Positions 31,027-42,607 of a stretch of 64,000 bases of DNA are shown piece after piece. This stretch comes from Bremia lactucae (taxonomy: Eukaryota; Oomycota; Peronosporomycetes; Peronosporales; Peronosporaceae), in contig NC_090619.1 in assembly GCF_004359215.1 (NCBI RefSeq), positions 6,126,717-6,190,716 of the forward strand. Reading direction: 5' to 3'. Numbering within the stretch: the stretch's first letter is position 1; every line of letters begins with the position of its first letter. The position numbers and the translations under genes were made by a program. The notes under the pieces were generated by a model. The model saw only the letters and a program-made list of their open reading frames with translations. It had not been told where the DNA came from and made no database searches.

Positions 31027-32985
31027 TTGTTTACTAAGACATGTAATGTCTCATTTTTCTCTTTAGACCTTATTATCCAAGGTTCAGTATTTGCTGGCGG
31101 CACACCTCGTGTCGTCATGCCCATGCATAATAATTTGCGTTTACGCATCATGTATGAGTGCCGCGATGCACCAATAAGTGGTCATCGTGGACATAAGGGG
31201 ACCTATCTCACGATAAGTCACGACTTCTACCGGCCACGCCAGTATGAGTTCGCCCGCAAGTACATACGTGCTTGCGAAAAATTGTCAACGGGTCGAAGCC
31301 CAGCGCTTCATCCCGTGCTCCGTTACAAACTCGGCCTGTTCCGGCAGAGTGCCGGTAGTGCGTATCTATGGACTTCGTCTTCAGATTTCCCGAAGGCGAT
31401 CACAATAGTACATATTGCTGCGGTCCCGGAGTCGATCACAGCCAGACGCAGTGCTCGTGGCTTTGTAGATAGATACAACATTTCGACTCCATGGGTTACC
31501 CCGTGAACTGATCTCAGATCGAGAGCCCAAATTTACAAGGGAATTTGGCAAACTGTGTTCAAATCACTTGGAATAGAGTTGAAAATGTCAACTTTTGATC
31601 ACTTTCGAGACAAATAGGCAGACGAAGTATGTAAACCGTATCCTCGAAGAGATACTTCGCGGATGCGCCCACTCTTTTACTAGTTGGAGCGAGTTATTGG
31701 CGATGGTAGAATTTACCATCAACAATTCAGTGCATGCTTCTACAAAGCATAATTGTTTTACTAAACGGCTAAAGCCATCCATGTATACCCACCTTGATAG
31801 GGAATGACTCTTATTCAAGGGGGGTCTCCTTCGAGCAAACAGCTTTCTAGCTCTTGCTCATCACGCATAAACCTACGGTCAATGCGAAGGATCCCAATAA
31901 TGATTTAATCAACATTGAAGTGGACAAACTCAGTAATATTAATAGTGCTTTTACTGACTTTGATAACGATGCTGGAAGACTCAGCATCGAAATTAATGAT
32001 ATTAGTGAGAACAAAAATGCTCTCACTAATAAAGAGACTGATATCCCCGAAGAGCAAGCCGCTCGCGACTGAAAACAAAAATAGAACCGAGTCACCAGGT
32101 GATTCCCTGTTGGCTAGAGAAGCAGTGGTCCGTTTCGCACAGGTTTTCATCGCTGATGTGGTGGGCCGACAGAAACGGAACTCGGACAAAAATGGGATAG
32201 CAAACATTCCTACATTTAATGGTAACGACCTAGTCCTACTATGTACGGTAGACCTACTAGGAGATGTAGTGACGATAATAAATTACTGCCCAGGTATATC
32301 GGCCCTTTTCGTGTACTAAATCGCCAAGGCAATGCGTACACGATCGAGCTGCCTCGTAGTATGCGTACACATCCTACATTTATGTTGGGCGTCTCCGCCC
32401 GTACATCAGTACGAGGCTTCTTCCGATTCCGGAATTTCACCGTAACGGTCTAAGGCATCCGCCAAAGCCTGATAATTACGAGCCCAAGCCTGATGGTTAC
32501 GAGCCAAAGCCTTATTGTCTTAACCAAAGTTTGAATCTCTTGGACCAGACGTTTCACTCTTTCTTCCAAAAAAGAGAGATTTTCTGACATGCTGTCACCA
32601 GCTCGTTTTGAAGGGAATGATGTGTCCTTTCGTTCGCCAGTTGATCAGTCGCAACCTGCACACAATTTCTCAACTGGTCACGAGAAACATTGTCAACCGT
32701 CACTGCTAACTCGCGGCGACGGGATTGCTCGTGATATATATCCTTCCTCAAATAATAAAGGGTGTGATCCAATTTCGATGTAGATTCGGGTTCGTCAGAC
32801 GAGGTGAACCCGATATTCCCTCTCCTTCCACATCCCTTGAACGCCCGTCGAACCACCGTGAGGTAAAGGGTACTCGAACGAGTTATTTCGCTCGATGGCG
32901 AGGGTATCTACCCTCGTATGATAGTTGGGAACCTCGTTTCCAGCTGATGATGGACCATCCTTCTCGACGGAGTGTCCATTAGAGA
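31027..32985 (+). pseudogene. Ty3/gypsy integrase with chromodomain, degraded
   Basis: The plus strand gives the zinc-binding region (NNLRLRIMYECRDAPISGHRGHKGTY, about 31125-31215, then a frameshift in the Cys pair), core blocks (ITIVHIAAVPESITA near 31400, RILEEILRGCAHSFTSW near 31640, EFTINNSVHAST near 31710), and the C-terminal RYIGPFRVLNRQGNAYTIELP block near 32290-32360. A chromodomain remnant YFARWRGYLPSYDSWEP lies at 32884-32935. Frames break repeatedly. The Asn/Asp/Ile-rich ORF at 31854-32072 is the variable linker. Confidence 0.82.
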
Positions 32986-33203
32986 ACGAGCGCTTTTCGC
33001 GCTCGTACAAAGGATGTATGTTCTCAGTCCCTTCGCGCATCTCACAAGGGATAAGCGTCCTCCAAAGAGGATCTTTAAGGGACTATGCTTCCTTAAGGGC
33101 ATGAGAATGGCTATCAACAAGTCTGTGCGGGTGGCCTATGAGGCCGCAAAGCCCGACAGCTGCATTGATCTGAGCAGCTTTCGGTAACGCAAATGTTTAT
33201 AAG

Positions 33204-33412
33204 TCACCTCCTAATCCCATCGGAGGCAACTGGAATATGTCATCCGTTGATGCCATTGCAGGTGACATGGACAAATCACCTGCTACACCAATTGAGGTTC
33301 ACCTCCGATGGGATCACCTCCTAATCCCATCGGAGGCAACTGGAATATGTCATCCGCTGATGCCATTGCAGGTGACGGTGACAAATCACCTGCTACACCA
33401 ATTGTAGGTGAC
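33204..33412. repeat. Tandem duplication, unit 110 bases
   Basis: The string TCACCTCCTAATCCCATCGG starts at 33204 and again at 33314. The two units stay nearly identical until about 33412, apart from a few substitutions (CCGTTGATG/CCGCTGATG, ATGGACAAA/GGTGACAAA). It lies at the left edge of the first copy of an unassigned repeat ORF. Confidence 0.85.
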
Positions 33413-34090
33413 TGATCCAAGTCACCGTCATCTCCCAACTCAGTGGCGACTGGGAAGGCCACCGGATCACCCGGGGTCGAGTGCGTTAGACATTCGCGTT
33501 TTAACGTGACAACCAAAGAGGTGATGACGAGGTTGTTCGACTCGTTGGACCTCTTGGTGCGGAGTTATCTAATGATGACTCCATGGGCGACGACTACTCT
33601 GGTGATGTTAGTTTACGTCCCCACGAACGAAGGTATCGTAAGGTAAAGAGTGCTGCTCCTGATGCTAGTATGCATCACTAGAAAAGGAGTGATTCTAAGG
33701 ATCGCTTCGAGAGCCATGTAGGCGTTAACTTTAACATGGGCCAACAGGAGAGGGACCTCAATACGTTGCGGTTCGCTCCCGAAAAGAACCTTGGTTGTTC
33801 GACTCATCCAGGCTTCACAAGCCTGGTGAGGATGAAACGATATTTGTTCATCGATGCTTTTTTCCGACATCAGTGATACAACTGTAAGCGGGCGAAAGAT
33901 GGCACACCTTTTTTCCAAGCTTAAGAAGCATTTGAATAGAATGTGCACAGCACAGGCCGTGAGATCTGGCTCGACAAACTGGATGCTTTCCGCATACGGT
34001 TCAAAAAAGGACCTTAGTCAGTGTACGCTACAAACTGCACCGATTGTCTAGAGAGGTAAGGATGCCTGGCCTCTCGTGAGGGGAATCATG
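33413..34090 (+). pseudogene. Unassigned repeat ORF, copy 1
   Basis: The plus strand reads protein-like sequence with stops and frame changes, e.g. NDDSMGDDYSGDVSLRPHERR, NVGVNFNM-like block, MGQQERDLNTLRF, then a GFTSLVRMKR block and an IDAFF block. The same order occurs in 35140-35765. I do not recognise the family; position suggests a gag-like or extra ORF of a retroelement. Opposite-strand frames also exist but are not shared in the same way. Confidence 0.5.
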
Positions 34091-34364
34091 TCCATGCTAT
34101 TATAAGGGCGCACGTCGTTCCACTGCATAGAGGAGAACATTTGGAAAACAGGTAGAGAATCGAAGGTTTCCGGTTAGGTACGATCCATTATACCTGTTCC
34201 TAACTCGTTGATAGTAATTTGGACACGTGCTAGTCTCTAATTAGGTCATTATATTAATTTACAATAGTGACATACGTTATTTTTTATATAAAAATCAAAT
34301 TTAAATTAACCCTAGGTTAGGGTCTCAGTGTACGCGTCCTCAAAACCCTCGAATCCTCAGGGGA
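34091..34364. other. Spacer between repeat ORF copy 1 and inverted LTR
   Basis: AT-rich toward the right end. No feature recognised. Confidence 0.4.
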
Positions 34365-34860
34365 CACCGTTTGCTAGTACTGGTAACAGTACTGGTCAAC
34401 CTACACTGAATACAGTGTAGGTGAGGTGCCTTGGCTACTTCACGTACACGACGTGCAAAGAAAGGTTCTAAGTAGCTAAGTAGTCTTAGCTACCAGAGAT
34501 AAATTCTAAGGCTTTGAAATAGTGAAAAAGTAAAAAAAATGTACTAATATATTAATTTTCTAAATAAAAGTCTTCTATCCTTTGGCTTTAACATATTGAT
34601 GACTAACTAATCAATGTACCTCAGTGCGCGACGCCCTAATCGTGTCTTGTTACGATTGGCGTTTTTTAAACTTATATCAACTGATCAAGTGTTGTTGCGT
34701 CAATATTACAAAATTTGGTAATATGGATCTATTAAGTCAAAATTAATAAAGATAATAAATCTAACTTCTTTATCTATATCCTCATAAGAAAAATAATTTT
34801 TATTATTTAGGAAATAGTATTTATGTAACGGGACAACTTGTTACATCACCCCCCCCCCAT
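34365..34860 (-). repeat. LTR in minus orientation, inverted relative to 27.2 kb LTR
   Basis: The left part (paired AGTACTGG, CTACACTG...CAGTGTAGGTGAGG, CTACTTCACGTACACGACGTG) matches the LTR remnant at 10.36 kb. The right part (GTTGCGTCAATATTACAAAATTTGGTAAT) is the inverse of the block at 27.35 kb. It ends near ATGTAACGGGACAACTTGTTACATC, followed by a run of about nine C. Confidence 0.65.
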
Positions 34861-35139
34861 TAACCAACAGTTAAAATAGTGACTGATGTGAGTGAAAAAG
34901 TAATACTATTACGTTTTCCCTGTAAATTTTTATATTATAATTTCTTTTTCAAAATTCCAATTTATTGCTTTATGATTTTGTTTAAATTCAATTTGTTTGC
35001 GCATGGTATCGAAAACAGTGGGCGTCGCATGTGAGGCAACAAAGCTGACAGCTTCACAGCTTAGTGCAGCTGTTAGCGATAAAAATGTTTCTGTAGACGC
35101 TGATGCGTCTACTGCGGGGAAAAGTCACCTGCTACTCCC

Positions 35140-35765
35140 ATTGTAGGTGACTGTGCCGAGTCGGTGTCATCGCCCGACTCGGTTACAACTGTTAAGGCGT
35201 CAGGATCGACCGGGGCCATGTCCGTTAAACCTGGGTTCTAACGTGACAACCAAGAGGTGATGACGAGGTCGTTTGACTAGTCGGAACTCTTTGATGGGGA
35301 CTTATCTTGTGATGAATTAATGAACGATGATCACTCTGGTGATGTCAGAATGGATCACCAGGAACGAAGTGATCGTAATGGTCACTTCTGTAAGCATACT
35401 ACTAGTGGTACTAGTATGCATCAACAGAGACGGAGTGATTCTTGATAACAGCTCGAAAATAATGTAGGCGTTAACGTTAACATGTATCAATGGGAGAGGG
35501 ATCACAATGCTTTGCGGTTTGATTATTAAAGAAGCCCTAGTCACCCTCTAAGAGCAACTTGACCCGTTATTCTGGTATGACTAACGATCGATATCAACTT
35601 CATTCAGGCTTCGCAAGCCTGGTGAGGATGAAACGGAAGATTTCATCGATGCCTTTTTCCGCTATCGATGGTATACATGCGGGCAAAGGATGTCACTCCT
35701 TTGATCCAAAGATTGGGAAGCATTTGTACAGAATGCGCAGAGCATAGGCTGCAAAGCCTGGCTTG
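35140..35765 (+). pseudogene. Unassigned repeat ORF, copy 2
   Basis: This is the second copy of the 33.4-34.1 kb sequence, with the same order of landmarks (CACCTGCTAC...TGTAGGTGACTG, AACGTGACAACCAA, AGGTGATGACGAGG, GTAGGCGTTAACnTTAACATG, CAGGCTTCnCAAGCCTGGTGAGGATGAAACG). The last part reads EDFIDAFFRYRWYTCGQRMSLL. It ends 12 bases before an LTR start, so it lies where the 3' end of a retroelement's coding part would be. Confidence 0.5.
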
Positions 35766-35776
35766 ACAAATGGATG

Positions 35777-36317
35777 TGTAACGGGCTAAAGTTGCCCTAA
35801 TGTTACACAGTCCCCATAAAGTACACTTGGTGCACTTAAGGGGATGGTCAAATACTAAATAATAGCAATTACCAGCATTCGGGTGTGGTGCACATGTGTG
35901 ATCAACCCTTGTGTATGTGATGCACATGGTGCATTCACATTAGGAGGGATGACGCCCAGCGTCATCCGTGATGACGGCTAGCGTCATCCTTTACGAGATA
36001 TCTAGAAATATATGCTCGCAATACATATTAAGTGTTATCTATAGAGATGAAATTTTGATTGGTAAAAATAGGTATTTATATTTAATTCTATTAAATTTTA
36101 ATCAGTCTGAAAACTACTTCCTACTTGGTAAGTGCGCACGAGGAGCCGGATTACCGCTCCCGTGACGAAACTTACCCAAAGTACTTAGTGTGTTGGGTGA
36201 GGTCACTAACGCACCCACCACAACTACCTCACTGCACGCAAGAGAAGCAGGATAAACCGCTTCCTCGCTGTGCTAGGATGTGTGTCTAAGTAGAGCGTGG
36301 CCACATTACGACGTGCC
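35777..36317 (+). repeat. LTR-like sequence starting TGTAACGGGC
   Basis: It begins TGTAACGGGCTAAAG at 35777 directly after repeat ORF copy 2. It contains a double hairpin of GATGACGCCCAGCGTCATC type near 35946-35988 and fades near CCACATTACGACG. The end is approximate. The partner LTR is not in the window. Confidence 0.5.
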
Positions 36318-36524
36318 CGCCTACAGGATGTTTTCCATGACCGGTTCGAAAATGGACTGTAGTCGGACATCGGCGTCATAACAGAAAAACGAAGCTGTTG
36401 CATGTATCGGGCAAAAGCGTTATCGTACTAATCGAATATGTGCGGGTTGCTCTGAGACGCTCCGTGTTGACAGCTGACGGTTTGTCAGCACCTAAGATGT
36501 TTTTTTATCTAATGCAGAACCACC

Positions 36525-38110
36525 CAATGGATCTCATAACTGCTCCGGGTGTAACAACTTCACGGGGAGCTGACGGTGAGCTCAGATATTTTTAAGTCCG
36601 TCCGACGTGCGAAGGTCGAGGACGGACCGCATAGTGCTAAAAAGTGCGACGAGATAAGCAAAGAAGAAGGCAATCCAAGCTAAATGTGTTTATTATTGAT
36701 ATGAAATAAAAATAGTCGACATAAATAATATACGTCGATCACAAACAATCTCTTAATGTTTTTCGTAGATAAAAAAACAGATAAATTTTGATATAGTTTG
36801 ATTACATGTGACCACTTTAGATCATCAGAATAAATCCTTCTTCTACTCCTAAAAAGCAAATTGGACATTTCTTATGACCAATGTAGTTTGATTGAAGATA
36901 GGGTGATATATGCCTAATCAAACTAAATGTCCAATCTCTTGTTACGAGAAGCAAATTTAAAGTCTGTTCATGATCTCTTAAGTCTTTTTTATGTATTATT
37001 GGAGATGGTACCTTATAGCCACGTTGACCTTTGTATATATGTGAGTTAGAGAAGCGATTGTTGCACCCTATGCTTTTTGCTAATCATAGTCATTCCGATT
37101 ATATAACGGCTACTCCTTCAAAGGTTGATAATATTCACTTGATGCCAGCTTTACCAAAGAACTTCTACGAACTCATTTGAAGCATAATCTAGCACGTTTT
37201 GGAGCTAAAAAGGAGAATGCTAAGAAATTCTGTTAGACTTTAGTGTAGAACGTTTACAGGTCGTTTGGTGATTCTTATTTCTTATTTAGAGCTTATGCAG
37301 TTCGTTACGTTGACGAGCACTGTTAGCACTCGCATGGTCTTTCTGACAATCCCTTTTTTTGGCCTTAGGTCTCGCTGGGACTGAGTCCTCTTAAGATTGT
37401 CATGGTCCCGTTTTCTGTACAGCCTACATATCCTGATCAGCAATAACTTCGTCGTTGCACTCGAAGACTGAATAAGGTCCGTCGTGCTCAATTATCTCCC
37501 AATAAGTTTAAGGCTCCTGAACAATGCGAGATCCAAACCCTCTACACGCGGAACAGTCGCGTCGGCACCCACTAATTTTGGCCGTTCTATACACAGCATC
37601 ATGTGTTTCTGGAGCGGATAATTTAATAGAAGGTTATAAGCAAAATTCCAGTGAGTTGTCACTTATATGATTTTTCATTCTTATAGGAGGTGTGAGGACT
37701 GAGAATATGAGATCGAAGCAATAAAATGGTTATTATTTCAGCTGAGAAATGCTATACTTTAAAATTGATTATTTTAGTTTCACTTGGTAGTACTTTGTGG
37801 TCCGCCTACATCCTCCGCGAGATGCATATGCTTCTCGTTTTTAGTAGATACGTTATATTTACGAAAAATGTTGAATTCGACTCCAGTCCAGAGCGATTAC
37901 TTGAGTCTTGCACAAAATGCAGAATATCATGGGCATTAAATGGGTCGGTGATCGCTATTATTGCGCATTACGCGCCTAAGCATTAAGCAAGGTTCTTCAG
38001 CACACAAAGATTAGAAAGACGGGGTACATTTGTTCAATCAAATATAAAACGATATGACGCTTTAGATTGTCAATCACACATACTGGTAAATTATGAGGTG
38101 CTTACACTTG
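36525..38110. repeat. Left arm of large diverged inverted repeat
   Basis: The arm is colinear, in inverse, with 44740-46800. Anchors include CCGTCCGACGTGCG...GACGGACCGCATAGTG (36600/46690), CTGTACAGCCTACATAT (37420/45420), the highly conserved block 37780-38010 (about 97% to 44835-45065) and GATATGACGCTTTAG. Between anchors, identity is much lower and indels are common. No known transposon domain was recognised in it. An 86-aa frame (37726-37986) spans the conserved block. Confidence 0.8.
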
Positions 38111-40181
38111 ATGATCATGCGATTTCAGCTTGAAGAACTTCATAAAGCAATGTTTACAGGCATTGCGGATATTGATCATTCTACGGTTTGAAGACATGGT
38201 CTCAAGCATTAAATTGGAAAGGCTTGCATTATTTATTATATTGAAATATTGCAAGTAGTTGAATAGACGTAATTTTTTCTCTCCAACTGTTATATATTCA
38301 TAAATGGATCAATATTCTCTTCATTTATCCACCTTGCACTCGCCCCGATAAACGCTATTGCTTATGTGTGCGGTGATCGGACAGGGCCAGCTTATAAATA
38401 TGACAACAGAGCCAAGGTGAGCCATCTATCAAGGCCAAATTCGAGGGAGGAAGACCGAAGACCTTCAACACCAGTTGGCAAAGCAGGGCAGTCCGTGGCC
38501 AACTTGGGTGCATCAGCTGTGGCGCCTGTATCGCTTTTGAGGAATTTGGAATTGGCATAGACTTATATGATTGTATGCTAAGAACGGTTGGTACTTGAGG
38601 GAGTCGTGGCCAGATAATATGGTGAGGTTACCTGAGCAGCTTTTTCGGTTAACGTAGGTCAGATATGCCACTTACGGGGACCGCAGCACGAAAACAATAA
38701 GCCAAAAACTTCATTAAATTGACAGGGCATTTATACTGGCCCCAAATTTCGTTGGTGTGATTTTATATTGCTTGAATGAATGCATAAACAACGGACTTTT
38801 GGGGCTCATGGCATTTCAGCGATGTGTCACTGATGGGAACGGATAGCGAAATAACTAATTCGCACGCAAGAAAGACGAGTATTTAGGTGAATTCGGCTGG
38901 ATCTAGTCGATGCAGTTGTGCGTGCTGACCTTCCGTCGGGATTTGAAGATCAAGGAAGATGCAGTACTGTAACGCTTTTGACTAACCCTGAGAAAGAGAG
39001 TCGCCGACTCAATTTTAATAAATGGGATGTCTTGCACTTTTGTAATGCATCTAGGTAGGACTGCAAACAATCAAACGCGATGCAATCGAAACGATAGGTC
39101 AACAAGCTCAATACTTGGACGGACCTTTTTAGAAAAATCGATATCAAGATTTGGCAGGTGTGCTGACGTCGTCGCACTTATTGAGCCTCAAATCTCAAAG
39201 AAATCTTGCCCGACATCTTGCTTCTAAGACATATATTAAGCCGAATGATGAGGCTTGATATTCGTGTTTGCTATGAAGGATTCGATAAACATTTTTACAA
39301 TTTCGAGAATGCTACGTGAGATTACTTTCAGGACAAGCGTTATGCAATTGATTAGGCAATCAGCAATGTGCATAAATCGCATAATATTGTAATGACGGAG
39401 AGAACACAAGCAATTATGAGCGCCGTGTTATTATTATTGAAAATTTAACGACACGGTGTTATGAGTAATACACTCCATTTTGGCTCAATTTGTTTAGCAT
39501 TTTTATGCCAAAACTTGATTAACCCACAAAAGTAGAAACCTTGATAAAATTGCAAGTGGAGTACAGACGCAAAACATTTCGCTGTTGCATCAATGAAATG
39601 GGTTGGATTGCACGAACAAAGAAGCTCACGTCCTCACACGTCACAATTGTTAGACATAGCATTGTGTTGTTTTAAAGCAATTCTGGTAGAAAGAAAGTTT
39701 ATTCAAAATACTACCGGAACATATCCAACCAACCTAAGAAGTTATATAGATACCAACCTAAAGAACTTGATGTGATAAAATATTAATAGCCTGCACGGCA
39801 GTAATTTAAAAATAATTATTTTAATAAGAAAGGTACAAAATTGGTAGACTCCATGAGTTATCCTTAAAGACCACAACGCTTCGATTTACTTACAGTACAA
39901 AACAATGCTTCGAAAGGACCATTCTATGGTCTCTCTAGCTATTCATGAAAAATGGTCGTTTCTATTAGAGAATGTATGGTTAGCCGCACAAGGACGTACT
40001 TAATAAGAATGTGGTCGAAACGCTTTTTTTGTGGTAAAGTGTCTCTTAGAGTGATCACTACTCCGGCTCTTACTGATTGACATATGTCTTCCTGGACCCC
40101 ATTACGCAACATCACTTTAATTTAGCAACTCTAGGGACCCTTCCATCGACAATAGCCTAAAACAACCCACCAGTGAGACAT
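38111..40181. other. Stretch without recognisable gene
   Basis: This lies between the left inverted-repeat arm and the 792-aa gene. Short frames only (under 80 aa). Sequence near 38890-39250 looks like worn coding DNA on the plus strand but gives no family. The promoter of the downstream gene must lie in the last few hundred bases. Confidence 0.4.
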
Positions 40182-42607
40182 ATGTCAGGTTCGCTGCTGC
40201 AAGTGACATCCAGCAGCTTCTTCCGCCTCGAGTGTGACCATGAGCAACTCTTCCAGTCTGAGTATAAGCGGTACGTCCTGCATGGCGCTGTCCATTAAAA
40301 ATTCAGCAGATTTTTAGCTTTTATGTACGCAGAAGCAACCGCACTAAGGGTTTAAAAATCCTGCGATGCTTCCCGCATTGCTGTCCCGACCATATTGACA
40401 GAAGCTATTGTGGCGCATCTTTAAGCGTGCGAATCCAACTAGCAATTCATTTAGTCGGAAATGCTCCAGCCGAATTTCAACCCAGTAAGGCATTGGCGGT
40501 ATTTGCTCGCTTTGAAGCAGTCAGCGACGTGAGTCTTTGCACTGGAGAGTGCGTCGAGGTTGATATGATGCAGCAAAGTGTTCAAACAGAAATTAATTTG
40601 GATGGACAGTGGATTGCTGGTGTTATGGAACGGCCGTCGGCTATAGTAGTCCCACTACGAGATTTAGATGCTCAACCCTCTGAAGTGAAATCTTTGGTAT
40701 ATCATCTGAACAGCAAAGCTATTCCAAGGTGGTACTATGATTGGGAAAGTGGAGCCAACAAGGCGCAAAGACTTATGAAACACACATTGAAAGCATATGT
40801 TATGGAACGCGTAGCCGTCGATCGGGACGATAATTTCACGACATGTGCAAGCCCAAAGGCGCTTACACAACTGTTTAAGGTGCTTCACGTCGTGTCGTCA
40901 ACGGAATTTACCGTCATATCTTATCGAAGAGCACCGCTAGATGCATCGCATACACCTGCGCATTTGGTTAAAGCAGAAAGGCTGCAACTTCTCCGGGACG
41001 GATCTGTTTCACCCAGTGGTAATGGGGCTATGGACACTACACATCAAATAAATCGTCCTAAGACCTACCCGCTGGTCAGTGACGAAAGGTCGAGGCCTAT
41101 CACTCATCATCCTGATAACGTCATAGCGGACCGTAAACAAGAAGGTTCCATTATTGGAAAAAAATATAGACACGACTCGAAGCATTGTCGACTTTTATGG
41201 ACAAGATCTGACAATACGGACTCGGTGCACCCTCTGAAAGACCAATTGCTATGGGCACATAGCAATGCACTTGCTGTGGTGGCGTCGAAGAATATGGCTT
41301 TGTTATTAGCGTTTGCGTGCTGGGTGCCAATACGGCTGTATGCACCTTTTGTTGATGAACTTGTGGACGCGATCAGAATTAAATTTCTTAACAAAGTGAC
41401 GTTTAATTCATTAAATGAACGTCGAAACGATTGTTTTACACGGCTTCTGCTTCATCACTCTTCTATCGCGGAACACGGGCATGCTGCTAGAGGCAAGACG
41501 CTTCCATTTGAGCCGGAAGATTTGCTCCGATTGGCTTCGCGAACGGTATTTTGGCTCTTTTCACGAGACACACGTCATTGGATGCGAACGTTTTTTTGCT
41601 CAAACTCCTCGCGTGTGCTGGATAAAAAAGCTATGCGCTTGTGTTATATCCAGTTTCTACAGGAAATGGAAAAGCAGTTAAACGCAGTAGTACTTGCCGC
41701 GTCATCTTTTCGGAATCTGTCCTTAATTACAGAGCAAATAATTGCTGCCGTCTATCGACACAAATGTCTCCACAGTCGTCGGCCACAAGTGCGCCAAATT
41801 TTAACTGGCCATGAGTTTGCAGGATGGACCATGTTTGTTGCACAACTGCGAGACACTTACATCAACGCTGCCCCTTTTCAATTGAATGAGCGGATTGCGA
41901 ACTTCAGGACGGCTTTTCCTCCTCACAATGCACTCGAGTGCGATTTGAATGGCGAGTGGCTTCTGGATACGGATGAAACCGAGTGTAACTTCAATGAAGC
42001 CATGTCGGCTACTAGTCGCACGATGGATCCTAATTCTCACGTGCCACCTATGTCTTTAATGTCGCTAGTTGATATTTTGTCTCAAATTATTAGACTCGAG
42101 ATTGCTATTGATATTCAAGAAAATTCGCTTCGCGTTCGTGCACCAAATGGCGTAGCTGGTAGCCTAGACTGCATGCATTTGGTGCTTGACGGCAAAGCCC
42201 GCGTATATCGTATGCTCCCAAGCGGGTTGTCCACGTGTGCTGGAGTTGGAGTGTTAGGAGACTATTTTGGCGAAATGCGTGTCGACGATCCGAACCAGCT
42301 GGTGATATTACTTGAGCTGTTTTATTGGTCCCTAGATGATGGGAATCCGTCTTTTCATGTGCGCATGTGCATTGAAGGAAGCAGAAATGGTCAATTGACT
42401 GGCACTGGTGATATTCTAGCAACCACAGGATTAAACTTATTCTCGGCAGATGAAATTCCTCACGTCAGAGAAATGTCACTGCGTGCTAAGCGCGAATTAG
42501 TTGATACTGCTATCGCAAGACGCCATCACGGTGTCACTCCACCCAAAGACACTCATATTATGCCGTGGGACGAGTACGGCAGATTTCGCTTGTGCTATCA
42601 CAAGTAG
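40182..42607 (+). CDS. Conserved-looking protein of unknown function, two exons
   Basis: Two exons, 40182-40270 and 40318-42607, joined over a 47-base GT-AG intron, give an intact 792-aa frame starting MSGSLLQVTSSSFFRLECDH. Without the intron, the frame seems to lack an ATG near its start. The N-terminal 65 residues are rich in Cys, His and Arg (CFPHCCPDH, RSYCG) and may bind metal. Two short segments of the form L-(D/N)-G-(Q/E)-W (124-128 and 573-577) head beta-rich regions and hint at two similar, lipocalin-like halves. The middle (about 330-530) is helical. No signal peptide is apparent and no helix is convincingly transmembrane. I do not recognise the family and assign no function. The gene stands alone inside the large inverted repeat. 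Confidence 0.75.
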
